Source: Nocardiopsis terrae
GTDB lineage: Bacteria; Actinomycetota; Actinomycetes; Streptosporangiales; Streptosporangiaceae
Length of the DNA: 64,000 nt
Direction of reading: 5' to 3'
Assembly (NCBI RefSeq): GCF_014651695.1
Contig: NZ_BMXJ01000001.1
Location: 337,185 to 401,184 of the forward strand
The notes beneath the pieces were generated by a model. It searched no databases. It saw nothing but the letters and a program-made list of their open reading frames with translations, and was not told where the DNA came from. Positions 36,470-45,187 of the stretch are shown here, piece after piece; the stretch's first letter is position 1, and every line of letters begins with the position of its first letter. The translations under genes and the position numbers were made by a program.

Positions 36470-37357
36470 ATGCCCGGATTCGACCACGAACTGCAGGTAA
36501 GGCTGTTCCAGAAACAGCCCGCCCTGGCCCCGCTCATGCTGCGTGACACGATCGGCTTCCCCGTACCCGACTTCGCCCGCGCGGAGCTCGGCTGCGGCGA
36601 CCACACCAAGCTCACGCCCCAGTCCTTCAAATCGGACAAGGTGGTCGTGTTGTACGACCACGACTGCACCAAGGTGCTGGCCATCATCACCGAGGTCCAG
36701 CAGAAGGTGGACGAGGACAAGCCCTACACCTGGCCCCTGTACCTCGCCACCGTCAGAGAGGAACTCCGCTGCCCCGTACGGCTGATGGTGGTGTGCCCGG
36801 ACAACCGCACGGAGCGGTGGGCCCGCACCCCCATCGAGTTGGAGACCGGAGGGGCGGTCCTCAGGCCAGCGGTCCTGGGACCGAGCAACACCCCGGTCGT
36901 TGACGACATCGACCGGGCGAAGCGCCTCCCCAAGCTCGCCGTCCTCTCGGCTGCCGCCCATGGAGACAACCCGGCGGTGCTCAAGGCCGCCGAATCGGCC
37001 CTGGACGGCCTGCCCGAACACACCCGTCTCGTTTATTATGACTTCATCGAGTCCAAGCTCAGCGCGGCGGCTCGACTGATGTGGGAGGAACTCATGGCAA
37101 CCGGCACCTACGAGTGGCAGAGCGACTTCGCCCGCAAGTACGTCGGTCAGGGACGCGAAGAGGGCCTTGAGGAAGGCCGAGAAGCGGGCCTGGTCCAGGG
37201 CAAACGAGAGGCGCTCCTCCGCCTTCTGGACGTACTCCCCGTTTCGGTCGGACCAGACGCGCGCAGGCGGATCGAGGAGTGCGCCGACTCCGACCGGCTC
37301 GACACCTGGATCACCAGGGCCGTCGGGGTGAAACACACCGACGAGCTCTTCGACTGA
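36470..37357 (+). CDS. Rpn/PD-(D/E)XK nuclease-like protein, unknown function
   Basis: A 295-aa protein of a widespread actinobacterial group related to Rpn-type recombination-promoting nucleases. The core shows an early FDHELQVRLFQKQPALAP, then SDKVVVLYDHDCTKVLAIIT and EVQQKVDEDKPYTWPLYL, where D..ExQ is the nuclease-like pattern. The C-terminal third ends with the group's glycine-arginine-glutamate repeats (GQGREEGLEEGREAGLVQGK). Such genes behave like selfish or defence-linked elements. It lies where the rest of the lost acyl-CoA dehydrogenase should be. No inverted repeats are seen at its ends. Confidence 0.7.
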   Translation: MPGFDHELQVRLFQKQPALAPLMLRDTIGFPVPDFARAELGCGDHTKLTPQSFKSDKVVVLYDHDCTKVLAIITEVQQKVDEDKPYTWPLYLATVREELRCPVRLMVVCPDNRTERWARTPIELETGGAVLRPAVLGPSNTPVVDDIDRAKRLPKLAVLSAAAHGDNPAVLKAAESALDGLPEHTRLVYYDFIESKLSAAARLMWEELMATGTYEWQSDFARKYVGQGREEGLEEGREAGLVQGKREALLRLLDVLPVSVGPDARRRIEECADSDRLDTWITRAVGVKHTDELFD

Positions 37358-37369
37358 CCCGCCGGACAC

Positions 37370-37396
37370 GGGGCCGGGCGCGCCGCGTCCGGCCCC
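37370..37396 (+). terminator. hairpin after Rpn-like gene
   Basis: GGGGCCGG / CCGGCCCC with an 11-nt loop, 12 bp after the stop codon. Confidence 0.5.
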
Positions 37397-37553
37397 GCTC
37401 GCCGCGTGCCCCCGACCGCGACCCAGCCTGGCGCCGTGCTCCGGCGGCCTGGTACGCGGGCACGACGCCTGAGCCCCCGCCCGTGCCCCCTTCCGGCTCC
37501 CGGCGGGGCCGGTCGGGGTTCCGGGCGGTCTCGGCCCCGTCGCCTGGACGGTG

Positions 37554-38147
37554 TCAGTTCCCGAGGGTGTGCAGCATCCCGTAGGCCTCGTCCACGTGCG
37601 TGGGGAAGAGCTCCGGCCCCTCGGCCAGCCGCATCGCGGTGAGTTCGCAGGCCATCGCGGCGTGGCCGGCCAGGACGGCGGTGTTCTCGTCCGCCCCCGC
37701 CTCGGTCAGGGCCCCGGCGAGACGGAACGCCCGCTGCTGTCGGGTGAGCAGGTAGCGGGATCTGAGGTCGACGCTCTCTCTGAGCAGGCGGACCAGGACC
37801 GCGGAGTGGGCGGGGGACAGTGCGGCGTAGGGCCTGGTGGCGACGGCGGCCTCGCGAAGCAGGGTGAGCGCGGCCCCGAGGTCGCCGCCCAGCGGCCGGT
37901 CCGCCTTGTCGAGCACGTAGGCGCACATGCGGTCCACCTCGGCACCGTCGTCGGCGAACAGCACCTGTTGTTTGTCACCGAAGTACCGGAAGAAGGTGGT
38001 GCGGCCGACCTCGGCGCGTTCCGCGATGGCGGCAACCGTGACGTTGTCGAATCCGTGCTCGGCGAAGAGTTGGAAGGCTGCTGACACGATCGTGGCCCTC
38101 GCCTTACGACGTTTGCGAGCGTGGAGTGTGTCCGGGGGGTGGTGCAT
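37554..38147 (-). CDS. TetR/AcrR family transcriptional regulator
   Basis: A 197-aa TetR protein. The HTH is at about residues 15-62 (FAEHGFDNVTVAAIAERAEV then GRTTFFRYFGDKQQVLF). The C-terminal helical domain resembles TetR_C-type sensor domains. The neighbour to the right is on the other strand nearly 500 bp away and the gene to the left converges with it, so its target is not obvious; autoregulation is likely. Confidence 0.88.
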   Translation of the reverse strand: MHHPPDTLHARKRRKARATIVSAAFQLFAEHGFDNVTVAAIAERAEVGRTTFFRYFGDKQQVLFADDGAEVDRMCAYVLDKADRPLGGDLGAALTLLREAAVATRPYAALSPAHSAVLVRLLRESVDLRSRYLLTRQQRAFRLAGALTEAGADENTAVLAGHAAMACELTAMRLAEGPELFPTHVDEAYGMLHTLGN

Positions 38148-38625
38148 GGGGCGACCCTATCGAGTGGGAACTCGGTTCTCTTTGGTACGCGGGACCGGCC
38201 ATAGGGACGGTGGTCCCGAAACGGACCGGGAGACCGAGGGAGCGGGAAGTCTTCCGGGCTGGATGACGGGCTGTCACCGGCCGTCCGAGGCCTGGGAGGG
38301 CCTCGGATGCGAACACCGGTTGGCCCGGGAGTTTATTGCAAAGAGATCTGGTACTGACAACCGCCTTCCCCTCGCCGCGGAACCCTTGCCCGGAAAAGGT
38401 TCCCTCCTCACAGAAGTTATCCCTCTGGGAGGGTCACCATTTTCACTCAAGGCGAATTAGTCACCACGGCAAATCGTTCGGGTTCCTAACTATTAACTTA
38501 CCGAGACGTCCGCAACCCCTTGGGCAAGGTCGCCTCGGCGCCCCCCGCACCCCTCCCCGCCGGTCCCCCCGAATGTCACACCCCTGTGCCAGAGTGGAGA
38601 CCTGACTCACACTCGGGGGTTCTTC
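38148..38625. other. intergenic region, no convincing gene
   Basis: 478 bp between the TetR gene and the Asp-box gene. Part of it (about 38330-38510) is clearly lower in GC than its surroundings. It holds a short GGAACC...GGTTCC dyad near 38379-38402 and an AT-rich run (CTAACTATTAACTTACC, around 38487-38503) that could be a -10 region for the forward gene. A 90-codon forward frame at 38336-38605 lacks protein-like composition. Confidence 0.45.
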
Positions 38626-39729
38626 ATGGCATATCTCCTGGTCATCGGTACACGTAAGGGCCTGTTCACGGCCCGGAGCGAGGATCGGCGTGCGTGGGAG
38701 GTGAACGGACCGCACCGCCTCGACGAGGCCAACGACGCCGGGATGAGCCCCGTCTACACCGTCGGGATCAACCCGTACACCGGGCGCCTGCTCGCCGGAA
38801 CGGAGAGCTGGCACTTCGGACCGAGCGTCTGGCACAGCGACGACCGCGGCGACACCTGGAGCGAACCGGGGACGCCGCCGATCGCCTTCCCCGAGGACAC
38901 CGGGGCCTCACTCACCCGCGCCTGGCAGTTCGCCTTCGGCCCGGACCCGGACACCGTCTACGCCGGGGTGGAGCCGCACGCCCTGTTCCGTTCCTCCGAC
39001 GGCGGCGACAGCTTCGACCTCGTCCGCGCCCTGTGGGACCACCCGCACCGGAGCAACTGGTTCCCCGGGGCCGGGGGCGCCGCGATCCACACCGTCCTGC
39101 CCGGCGTCCTCGGCGCGGGACGCCGCTCCCCCGAGGCGCTCACCGTGGCGATGTCCACCGGTGGTGTCTACCAGACCGAGGACGGCGGAGCCAGTTGGGC
39201 GCCGGCCAACCGCGGTATCTCCGCGGGGTTCCTGCCGGACGAGGAGCCCGAGTACGGCCAGTGCGTGCACAAGGTCGCCGCCGCCTCCGACGGTTCGTTC
39301 TACGCGCAGAACCACCACGGGGTCTACCGGAGCGCGGCCCCCGCCGACGACGGCTGGACCCGGATCGAGGAGGGCCTGCCCACGGACTTCGGCTTCGCGA
39401 TGGTCACCCACCCGCACCGGCCAGGGACCGCGCTGAACTTCCCCGTGGTCAGCCAGGAGGTGCACTTCCCGCCGGACCACAGGCTGAGTGCCTACCGCAC
39501 CGACGACGGCGGCGACTCCTGGCGGCCGGTCAACCGGGGCCTGCCCGAGGACCCGTACTTCGGGATCGTGCTGCGCGACGCCGCCTGCACCGACGGCGCC
39601 GACGTACCCGGTTTCTACTTCGGCACCCGCTCCGGGGACGTCTACGCCATCACCGACGACGGCGAGCGCTGGCACCAGGTGGCCGCACACCTGCCCGATG
39701 TGCTGTGCGTCCGGGCGGGGCAGGTGTGA
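38626..39729 (+). CDS. Asp-box (BNR/sialidase-like) beta-propeller protein
   Basis: A 367-aa protein annotated in many genomes as WD40/YVTN/BNR-like or exo-alpha-sialidase. It has at least five Asp boxes (S/T-x-D-x-G-x-x-W): HSDDRGDTWSEPG, RSSDGGDSFDLV, QTEDGGASWAPAN, YRTDDGGDSWRPVN and ITDDGERWHQV, the blade turns of a propeller. No signal peptide is seen, so it is probably cytosolic and true sialidase activity is unlikely. It stands 1 bp before a ThiS/MoaD-like gene, a pairing I have seen repeatedly in actinobacteria, which points to a shared task in sulfur or protein modification chemistry. Confidence 0.85.
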   Translation: MAYLLVIGTRKGLFTARSEDRRAWEVNGPHRLDEANDAGMSPVYTVGINPYTGRLLAGTESWHFGPSVWHSDDRGDTWSEPGTPPIAFPEDTGASLTRAWQFAFGPDPDTVYAGVEPHALFRSSDGGDSFDLVRALWDHPHRSNWFPGAGGAAIHTVLPGVLGAGRRSPEALTVAMSTGGVYQTEDGGASWAPANRGISAGFLPDEEPEYGQCVHKVAAASDGSFYAQNHHGVYRSAAPADDGWTRIEEGLPTDFGFAMVTHPHRPGTALNFPVVSQEVHFPPDHRLSAYRTDDGGDSWRPVNRGLPEDPYFGIVLRDAACTDGADVPGFYFGTRSGDVYAITDDGERWHQVAAHLPDVLCVRAGQV

Positions 39730-39730
39730 G

Positions 39731-40015
39731 ATGCGGGTGACCGTGCACCTGACCAGCGTGCTGCGGGCCGACGCCGAGGGGGCCGCCCACGTCCCGCTGG
39801 AGGTCGTCGACGGCGCCGCGTTGGGCGGGGTACTGGACGAACTGGCCGCCCGCCATCCGGGCCTGGACCGGCGGATCCGGGACGAGCGGGGCGAACTGCG
39901 CCGGTACGTGAACGTGTTCGTGGACCAGGACGAGTGCCGGTCCGTCGGCGGGCTGGACGCCCCCGTCCACGAGGGGGCGGACGTACGCCTGCTCCCCTCG
40001 GTGGCCGGGGGTTGA
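39731..40015 (+). CDS. MoaD/ThiS family ubiquitin-like protein
   Basis: A 94-aa beta-grasp protein ending in ...LLPSVAGG. The C-terminal Gly-Gly is the site where ThiS and MoaD receive sulfur as a thiocarboxylate after adenylation. The middle RYVNVFVDQDECRSVGGLDAP is the usual MoaD/ThiS stretch. It starts 1 bp after the Asp-box gene, clearly an operon. No E1-like enzyme or moa/thi gene is adjacent, so its acceptor is unknown. Confidence 0.88.
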   Translation: MRVTVHLTSVLRADAEGAAHVPLEVVDGAALGGVLDELAARHPGLDRRIRDERGELRRYVNVFVDQDECRSVGGLDAPVHEGADVRLLPSVAGG

Positions 40016-40085
40016 ACCGGGGGACCCGGGACCGAAACGAACGTTTCCGGGCCCGGACCCCTCGTGCGACGTGCCGGAGGTGCGG

Positions 40086-41339
40086 CTATCCGGCGTGACC
40101 GCCGTGCCCGGGCAGCACGGCGCTCTCCGGACGCCGCGGCTCCCCCTCGTCCCGCACCCCGCGCATCGGCATGGGACGCAGGTAGGTGAGGCTCCGCCAG
40201 ACCCACTCCAGGGGGCCGAGCCTGAAGCTGCCCAGCCACCAGCGGGCGAAGAGGGCCATCACCATGAAGTAGGCGGCGGCGATCCCGTACTGCGCCAGGA
40301 TCGGGATCACCCCTTCGAACGGCTTCATGGTCAACAGGAACACCGCGGTGCTGCCCAGGTAGACGGTGAGCGTCATCCTCCCCAGCGGGGCCAGGGCGCC
40401 CAGGGCCCTGGCAGCGGTCCGGTCACGAGTGAACAGCCACCACACCAGGCCAAGGAAGAACAGGCCTCCGCCCAGGCCGGAGAGGCTGCCTCCGAGGGAC
40501 ATCATCATGTCCGCGCCGGGGTGGACCACCGGCATGCCGTCGGGTCCCAGCGCCGGGATGCCCTGAGCGTCGAACTCCATGGGGAAGAACAGGTCGGAGC
40601 CGAACATGGTAACCATGCCGAGCACCTGCCCGACCAGTCCCGCCCACAGCAGGCGCAGCGGGAGACGAGCGGGTCCGCCGACGCGCTCCGGCGAGAGTTC
40701 GGGCCTGCGTGCGAGCCACACGCCCACGCAGAAGAACCCGAGGGTCTGCGGGATCAGCATGACCAGGCCGCCCGGGCCGCCCGGGAGCAGCTCGCCCGCC
40801 CCGTACGCGAGGAACGGCGCCGCGGCGAACAGGGCCACCGCGGACCAGAACGGCCGGGCCCGCGAGCCGGACAGCAGGAACGGCATCAACGGGGCGAGCA
40901 GCAGTACGGTGAGCGAGTAGTGGGTGAGGATGTCCCCGGAGAACACCATCAGGTGCGGCGCCCCGAAGAGCAGGCCCAGGACCACGTAGCGGCGCAGCAT
41001 GAGCACCATCGGCCGTCCCCCGCGCCGGGCCGCTGCCCGCCAGGCGAGGACGGCGCCCACGCCCAGCAGCAGCATGAGCAGCGCACGGGCCTTGCCGGAC
41101 ATCAGCACGCTCAGCCCGCCGTCCACGACCGAGGCCAGGGTGCTCTGTTCACGCTCTCCGAGCCGTTCCGCGGCGAAGACGACGGTGGGCGCGTTCATCG
41201 CCACCACACCGATCATCGCCAGGGCGCGGGCCGCGTCCAGGAAGGCGACCCTCCTGCGGGGCGCGGGCGCTCCCCCGTCCGCGGGTGTGCGCGGGTCTGC
41301 TTCGGGCGGCGCTGCGGCCGGGGTCGGCTCTGCGGTCAC
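40086..41339 (-). CDS. DUF418 domain membrane protein
   Basis: A 417-aa integral membrane protein with about ten helices. The N-terminal FLDAARALAMIGVVAMNAP is typical of DUF418 and acyltransferase-3-like families, and the C-terminal DUF418 part includes LGRMTLTVYLGSTAVFLLTM and YGIAAAYFMVMALFARWWLG. GTG at 41339 with AAGGAGG 4 nt upstream. The protein begins with a Pro/Ala-rich cytosolic tail. Function is unknown; a role in envelope modification or transport is proposed for the family only. Confidence 0.85.
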   Translation of the reverse strand: MTAEPTPAAAPPEADPRTPADGGAPAPRRRVAFLDAARALAMIGVVAMNAPTVVFAAERLGEREQSTLASVVDGGLSVLMSGKARALLMLLLGVGAVLAWRAAARRGGRPMVLMLRRYVVLGLLFGAPHLMVFSGDILTHYSLTVLLLAPLMPFLLSGSRARPFWSAVALFAAAPFLAYGAGELLPGGPGGLVMLIPQTLGFFCVGVWLARRPELSPERVGGPARLPLRLLWAGLVGQVLGMVTMFGSDLFFPMEFDAQGIPALGPDGMPVVHPGADMMMSLGGSLSGLGGGLFFLGLVWWLFTRDRTAARALGALAPLGRMTLTVYLGSTAVFLLTMKPFEGVIPILAQYGIAAAYFMVMALFARWWLGSFRLGPLEWVWRSLTYLRPMPMRGVRDEGEPRRPESAVLPGHGGHAG

Positions 41340-41582
41340 GGGTCCTCCTTGTGAGACGGCCCCCAGCATCACCCGCCCGGTACCCGCCGCACATCACCCG
41401 AACAGCCGAAACGCCTCCCCGCCGGGTCAGCCTTTCGGCCGATCGACGACGCCCGGCGACCGACGGCGCACCGCTCACGCCGGAGGGGCCCGGCGGGACT
41501 CCCCGCCCCGCCGGTGAACGTGCTCCGCGGTTCGTCCCTTTGACCGATGCCCGCTCCGGGGCATCGGCCTAACCTGAACACC

Positions 41583-42806
41583 ATGAGCCGCACCACCGTC
41601 CTGAGCAGGTTCTTCGCCGCGTTCGACCAGAGGTCCCGGACACTGCGGCACTTCGCGGCACCCGGCCTGTCCGCGATGATGATCCTGCTGTGGGTGCTGG
41701 ACCTGCGGGCCGCGCTGCAGATCCCGACCGTCGAGGACTGGCCCGGCCCGCCCACGGGCCCGATGGACTTCGCCGGTGCGGTCTCCGGGGCGGTCTGTGT
41801 CCTGGCCGTGGTCCTGGTGTCCGTGCCCCGGTCGGGTCCCCGGGCGACGCTGGCGGCCGGGATCGCGGTACCCCTGTCCGTCCTGACCGTGTCGGTACTG
41901 CTGTGGCCGCTGCCCAAGGGGATGTTCGGCTTCCCGATCACCATGGCCGAGACCGCCGGAGTGATCGTGGTCCTGGCCCTGGCCGGACTGCGCTGCCGAG
42001 CCTGGCAGATCGCCGTGGTGTCGGTACTGGCTTTGGCCGCCTTCTTCTCCGACTACCTGCGCGAACCCACCGGCCTCTACCTCTCCAGCACGCTGCTGAT
42101 GGTCGCGACGGGGCTGGCCCCGGGCCTGTACCTGCGCTGGCACGCGGCCGAACGCCGAGGGCACGTGGAACGGGTCCGGTCGGCGGAGCGGCTGGCCATC
42201 GCCCGCGACCTGCACGACGTGGTGGCCCACGAGGTCACCGGGATCGTGGTGCAGGCACAGGCGCTGCGGCACATCGCGGACCGCAACCCCGCGGCGATCC
42301 GGGCGGCACTGCCCGAGATCGAGGCGTCGGGCACCCGGGCCCTGGAGTCCATGCGGGGGATGGTCTCCCGGCTGCGGGAGCCGGGTGAGGCACCGCTGGC
42401 TTCCAACCCCGCCGAGGGGCTGACCGCGCTCGCTGCCCCCGCCGCGCCCGGGCGGCCCGAGGTGACGGTGCACGTGTCCGGCCCGATCGGGGAGCTGCCC
42501 CCGGAGGTGGGCACGGCGGTGCTGCGGATCGCCCAGGAGTCAGTGACCAACGCGCTGCGGTACGCCCGGGGCGCCACCCGGGTGAGTGTGGTGGTGACAG
42601 CAGATGACGGGGAGGTCCTGATCCGGGTCGACGACGACGGCCGGGGCGCCGGGAGGCCGGTGGGCGGCGGCCACGGGCTGGTGGGGATGGCCGAACGCGC
42701 CCGCCTCCTCAACGGTGAGCTGACGGCGGGCCCCGACGGGGTGGGGCAGGGTTGGACGGTGCGGGGGACCATCCCCGCCCGAAACGGAGGGGACGGCCGG
42801 GAGTGA
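41583..42806 (+). CDS. sensor histidine kinase (NarL/DesK type)
   Basis: Membrane-bound histidine kinase, 407 aa. Roughly five N-terminal helices (about 25-185) carry almost no outside domain, so sensing is probably in the membrane. The phospho-accepting His is in ERLAIARDLHDVVAHEVTGI (HisKA_3), and the ATPase domain has RIAQESVTNALRYARGATRV and VDDDGRGAGRPVGGGHGLVG. It is translationally coupled to its response regulator (GTGA overlap). The ligand is unknown; no transporter is adjacent to suggest one. Confidence 0.92.
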   Translation: MSRTTVLSRFFAAFDQRSRTLRHFAAPGLSAMMILLWVLDLRAALQIPTVEDWPGPPTGPMDFAGAVSGAVCVLAVVLVSVPRSGPRATLAAGIAVPLSVLTVSVLLWPLPKGMFGFPITMAETAGVIVVLALAGLRCRAWQIAVVSVLALAAFFSDYLREPTGLYLSSTLLMVATGLAPGLYLRWHAAERRGHVERVRSAERLAIARDLHDVVAHEVTGIVVQAQALRHIADRNPAAIRAALPEIEASGTRALESMRGMVSRLREPGEAPLASNPAEGLTALAAPAAPGRPEVTVHVSGPIGELPPEVGTAVLRIAQESVTNALRYARGATRVSVVVTADDGEVLIRVDDDGRGAGRPVGGGHGLVGMAERARLLNGELTAGPDGVGQGWTVRGTIPARNGGDGRE

Positions 42807-43453
42807 CGGTTCGGGTACTGCTCGCCGACGACCAGCAGATGGTCCGGACGGGTTTTCGCTACATGCTCGACGCCGAGGACGGGATCTCGGTGGTCGGGGA
42901 GGCCGGTGACGGGATCGAGGCGGTCCGGCTCGCCGGGGAGCTGCGGCCGGACGTGGTCCTCATGGACATCCGGATGCCCGGGATCGACGGTCTGGAGGCG
43001 ACCCGGCGGTTGGCCGGTCCGGACGTGGCCGACCCCCTGCGGGTGGTCGTGGTGACCACCTTCGACCTGGACGAGTACGTGCACGCGGCGCTGACCGGCG
43101 GCGCGGTCGGCTTCCTGCTCAAGGACGCGGGGCCCGCACTGCTGATCGAGGCGGTGCGGGCCGCGGCCCGGGGCGACGCGCTGGTCTCGCCCCGGATCAC
43201 GGTGCGTCTGCTCCGGCACTTCGCGAGCGCCCCCGCCCCCCGGCGGGACCCGGCCGGGGCCGGACTGACCGCGCGCGAACTGGACATCGTGCGCACCGTG
43301 GCGCGCGGGCTGACCAACACCGAGGTGGCGGCGGAGCTGCACGTCACCGTGAGCACGGTCAAAACGCACCTGGCCCGGGTCCAGGAAAAGCTGGGCGCCC
43401 GCAACCGGGTGGAGATCGCCGCTTGGGCGTACCGGGGCGGACTCATGTCCTGA
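42803..43453 (+). CDS. LuxR/NarL-type response regulator
   Basis: A 216-aa response regulator. The receiver domain shows acidic residues in VLLADDQQMV, the phospho-Asp in DVVLMDIRMPGIDGLEATRR, the Thr in VVVTTFDLDEYV and the Lys in GFLLKDAGP. The C-terminal LuxR HTH is LTARELDIVRTVARGLTNTE and HVTVSTVKTHLARVQEKLGA. Partner of the kinase just upstream. No nearby gene has a clear target site. Confidence 0.93.
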   Translation: MTVRVLLADDQQMVRTGFRYMLDAEDGISVVGEAGDGIEAVRLAGELRPDVVLMDIRMPGIDGLEATRRLAGPDVADPLRVVVVTTFDLDEYVHAALTGGAVGFLLKDAGPALLIEAVRAAARGDALVSPRITVRLLRHFASAPAPRRDPAGAGLTARELDIVRTVARGLTNTEVAAELHVTVSTVKTHLARVQEKLGARNRVEIAAWAYRGGLMS

Positions 43454-43606
43454 GCAGCCGCGGAGGGCCGCGGCGCTGTCCGCTTGACGAAAAAGTAAGC
43501 GGCTTCTGACCCTTTTCGCCCGTGTCGTCCTTGTAGACACCCCTGCACGAAGCGTGATGATCGGTGGGGGAATGAGTGTCAACGACACGACTGCGAGGAA
43601 TGACCT

Positions 43607-44620
43607 ATGGCCACCATGCGCGCGGCCCGACTGAACACCACCGACCGGTCCTTCGGGGTCACCGACGTCCCCAGGCCCGTTCCGGGCCGGGGCCAGGTCC
43701 TCGTCCGGGTCCGGGCCGCCGGTGTGTGCCTGTCCGACATCCACCTCATCGACGGCTCGCTGAGCCCGCTCCACCTCGAAGGCGACACTGTCACCCTGGG
43801 GCACGAGGTGGCCGGGGTCGTCGAGGAGCTGGGCCCGGAGGTGTTTGACGTCGGAGCCGGCGACCGGGTGGCGCTCCAGGCAGGCGAGTACGACCGGCGC
43901 GGGCGCCTGCTCACCCGGGGTGTGGACTACGACGGCGGGTGGGCCGAGTACGCGCTGGCCGCCGAGGAGACACTCGTCCCGATCCCGGACGACCTCCCCT
44001 TCGAGCAGGCCGCGATCATCCCGGACGCCGTCTCCACACCCTGGGCCGCGGTGACCGCCACCGGTGACGTGCGCCCGGCCGAGGCCGTGTGCGTGTGGGG
44101 TGTGGGCGGCCTCGGCGCGCACGCCGTCCAGCTCCTGAGGATGGTGGGTGCCGCGCCGATCATCGCCGCCGACCCCGACGAACAGGCCCGGGACCGCGCC
44201 CTGGACTACGGGGCGGACGTCGCCCTGGACTCCACGGCACCGGACTTCCTCACCCGGGTCGGGCAACTCACCCACGGCCGCGGCCTCGACGCCGCCTTCG
44301 ACTTCGCGGGGGTGCCGGTCGTGCGCGAGCAGGCGATCCAGGTGCTCGGCGAGCACGGCCGCCTGGTGCTGGTCGGCCTGACCGCCAAACCGCTGGAGGT
44401 CGAGGACGGCACCCGGTTCAGCTACCTGCGCCAGCAGATCCTCGGCCACTACGGTTCGGAGCCCGAGCACGTGACCCAGCTGGTGGACCTGGTCCGGGCG
44501 GGCCGCCTGGAGTTCAGCCGCTCCATCAGCGGCACGTTCACCCTGGAGGAGGCCCCCGAGGCCGTGGAGCAGTTGGAGAAGCGGATCGGTTCCCCGGTCC
44601 GCCTGGTCCTGCTGCCCTGA
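43607..44620 (+). CDS. zinc-type alcohol dehydrogenase family protein
   Basis: Medium-chain dehydrogenase, 337 aa. The GroES-like half has the catalytic zinc ligands in GVCLSDIHLID and LGHEVAGVVEELG, and the Rossmann half has VCVWGVGGLGAHAVQLLRM. The four structural-zinc cysteines of classic ADHs are missing, as in several actinobacterial lineages, so the enzyme has only one zinc. ATG with GAGGAA upstream. It converges on the cassette that holds the toxin-antitoxin genes. Substrate unknown. Confidence 0.88.
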   Translation: MATMRAARLNTTDRSFGVTDVPRPVPGRGQVLVRVRAAGVCLSDIHLIDGSLSPLHLEGDTVTLGHEVAGVVEELGPEVFDVGAGDRVALQAGEYDRRGRLLTRGVDYDGGWAEYALAAEETLVPIPDDLPFEQAAIIPDAVSTPWAAVTATGDVRPAEAVCVWGVGGLGAHAVQLLRMVGAAPIIAADPDEQARDRALDYGADVALDSTAPDFLTRVGQLTHGRGLDAAFDFAGVPVVREQAIQVLGEHGRLVLVGLTAKPLEVEDGTRFSYLRQQILGHYGSEPEHVTQLVDLVRAGRLEFSRSISGTFTLEEAPEAVEQLEKRIGSPVRLVLLP

Positions 44621-44666
44621 CCTGCCCGGCCCGGGCGGGTCGCGGGGCCGGGGCGGGGCGGTGGTC

Positions 44667-44730
44667 ACCAGTTCGCGGGCCGGTAGTCCTTGAGGAAGCA
44701 GCCGTGCAGGTCCTCGCCGAGTTCCCCGCG
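44667..44730. repeat. 64-bp direct repeat, left copy
   Basis: Identical base for base to 45749-45812. Read on the reverse strand it encodes the last 21 residues of the SDR protein (GELGEDLHGCFLKDYRPANW, and the residue before it), here followed by TGA. It probably marks the original end of the SDR gene or one end of the inserted cassette. Confidence 0.9.
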
Positions 44731-44851
44731 CTCGGCCCGATTCCCGCTATCGGACCAGCCGCACCCGCCCGCTCGGAGCCGCCTCCCAGGCAGGCCCTCA
44801 CGCCCCGTAGTTGCCAGGGGTGCACCGCTGTTCGACGAAAACACACCCGCG

Positions 44852-44872
44852 CGTACACACATTGTGCGTACG
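44852..44872. promoter_or_regulatory. palindromic operator of the toxin-antitoxin genes
   Basis: A 21-bp near-perfect palindrome with half-sites CGTACRCACA and TGTGYGTACG, broken only at the centre and one symmetric pair. It starts 30 bp before the antitoxin ATG. This is the typical site for autorepression by an antitoxin/toxin complex. Confidence 0.65.
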
Positions 44873-44881
44873 ATTTGGGGT

Positions 44882-45187
44882 ATGACTACCGTCATGAAGG
44901 CCGAGAGAATCCACCTGAGAGTCGATGACCAGCAGAAGGCTCTGCTTGAGGCCGCGAGCACCGTCTCGGGAGACACGGTCTCAGCCTTCGTCCTCAGTGC
45001 AGCGACCGAAGCAGCGGCGAACGTACTGGCGGACCGGCGTACCTTCACGTTGGACGAGCAGGATTGGGCTGCCTTCGACTCGGCATTGGAGCGCCCCGCA
45101 CGGGACGTCCCCGGACTGCGGGAGCTGCTGGCCGGTCCCACGGTGCTCGACGCGAACAGCCCGCAGACTGATGAGGGCGACACGTGA
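44882..45187 (+). CDS. DUF1778 (TacA-like) antitoxin
   Basis: A 101-aa antitoxin. The N-terminal ribbon-helix-helix DNA-binding part is seen in ERIHLRVDDQQKALLEAAST and DTVSAFVLSAATEAAANVLA. The C-terminal tail (DEQDWAAFDSALERPARDVP) is the toxin-binding part, as in TacA/AtaR. It holds the GNAT toxin inactive and represses the operon through the palindrome just upstream. Overlaps the toxin gene by 4 bp. Codon use is visibly less GC-biased (GAA, GCA, GTA, TCG mixes) than that of the flanking genes, a sign of transfer. Confidence 0.88.
   Translation: MTTVMKAERIHLRVDDQQKALLEAASTVSGDTVSAFVLSAATEAAANVLADRRTFTLDEQDWAAFDSALERPARDVPGLRELLAGPTVLDANSPQTDEGDT

Noticed and set aside
36470..37357. Calling the Rpn-like gene a transposase of an insertion sequence
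   Set aside because: No DDE or HUH motif and no terminal inverted repeats or target duplication were found around it.
38336..38605. A possible small gene between the TetR and Asp-box genes
   Set aside because: The product has no pattern of a folded protein and no ribosome site; the region reads better as a promoter.
40071..41354. A 427-codon forward frame over the DUF418 gene
   Set aside because: Opposite strand of a multi-helix membrane protein with clear ribosome site; the forward product has no protein-like pattern.
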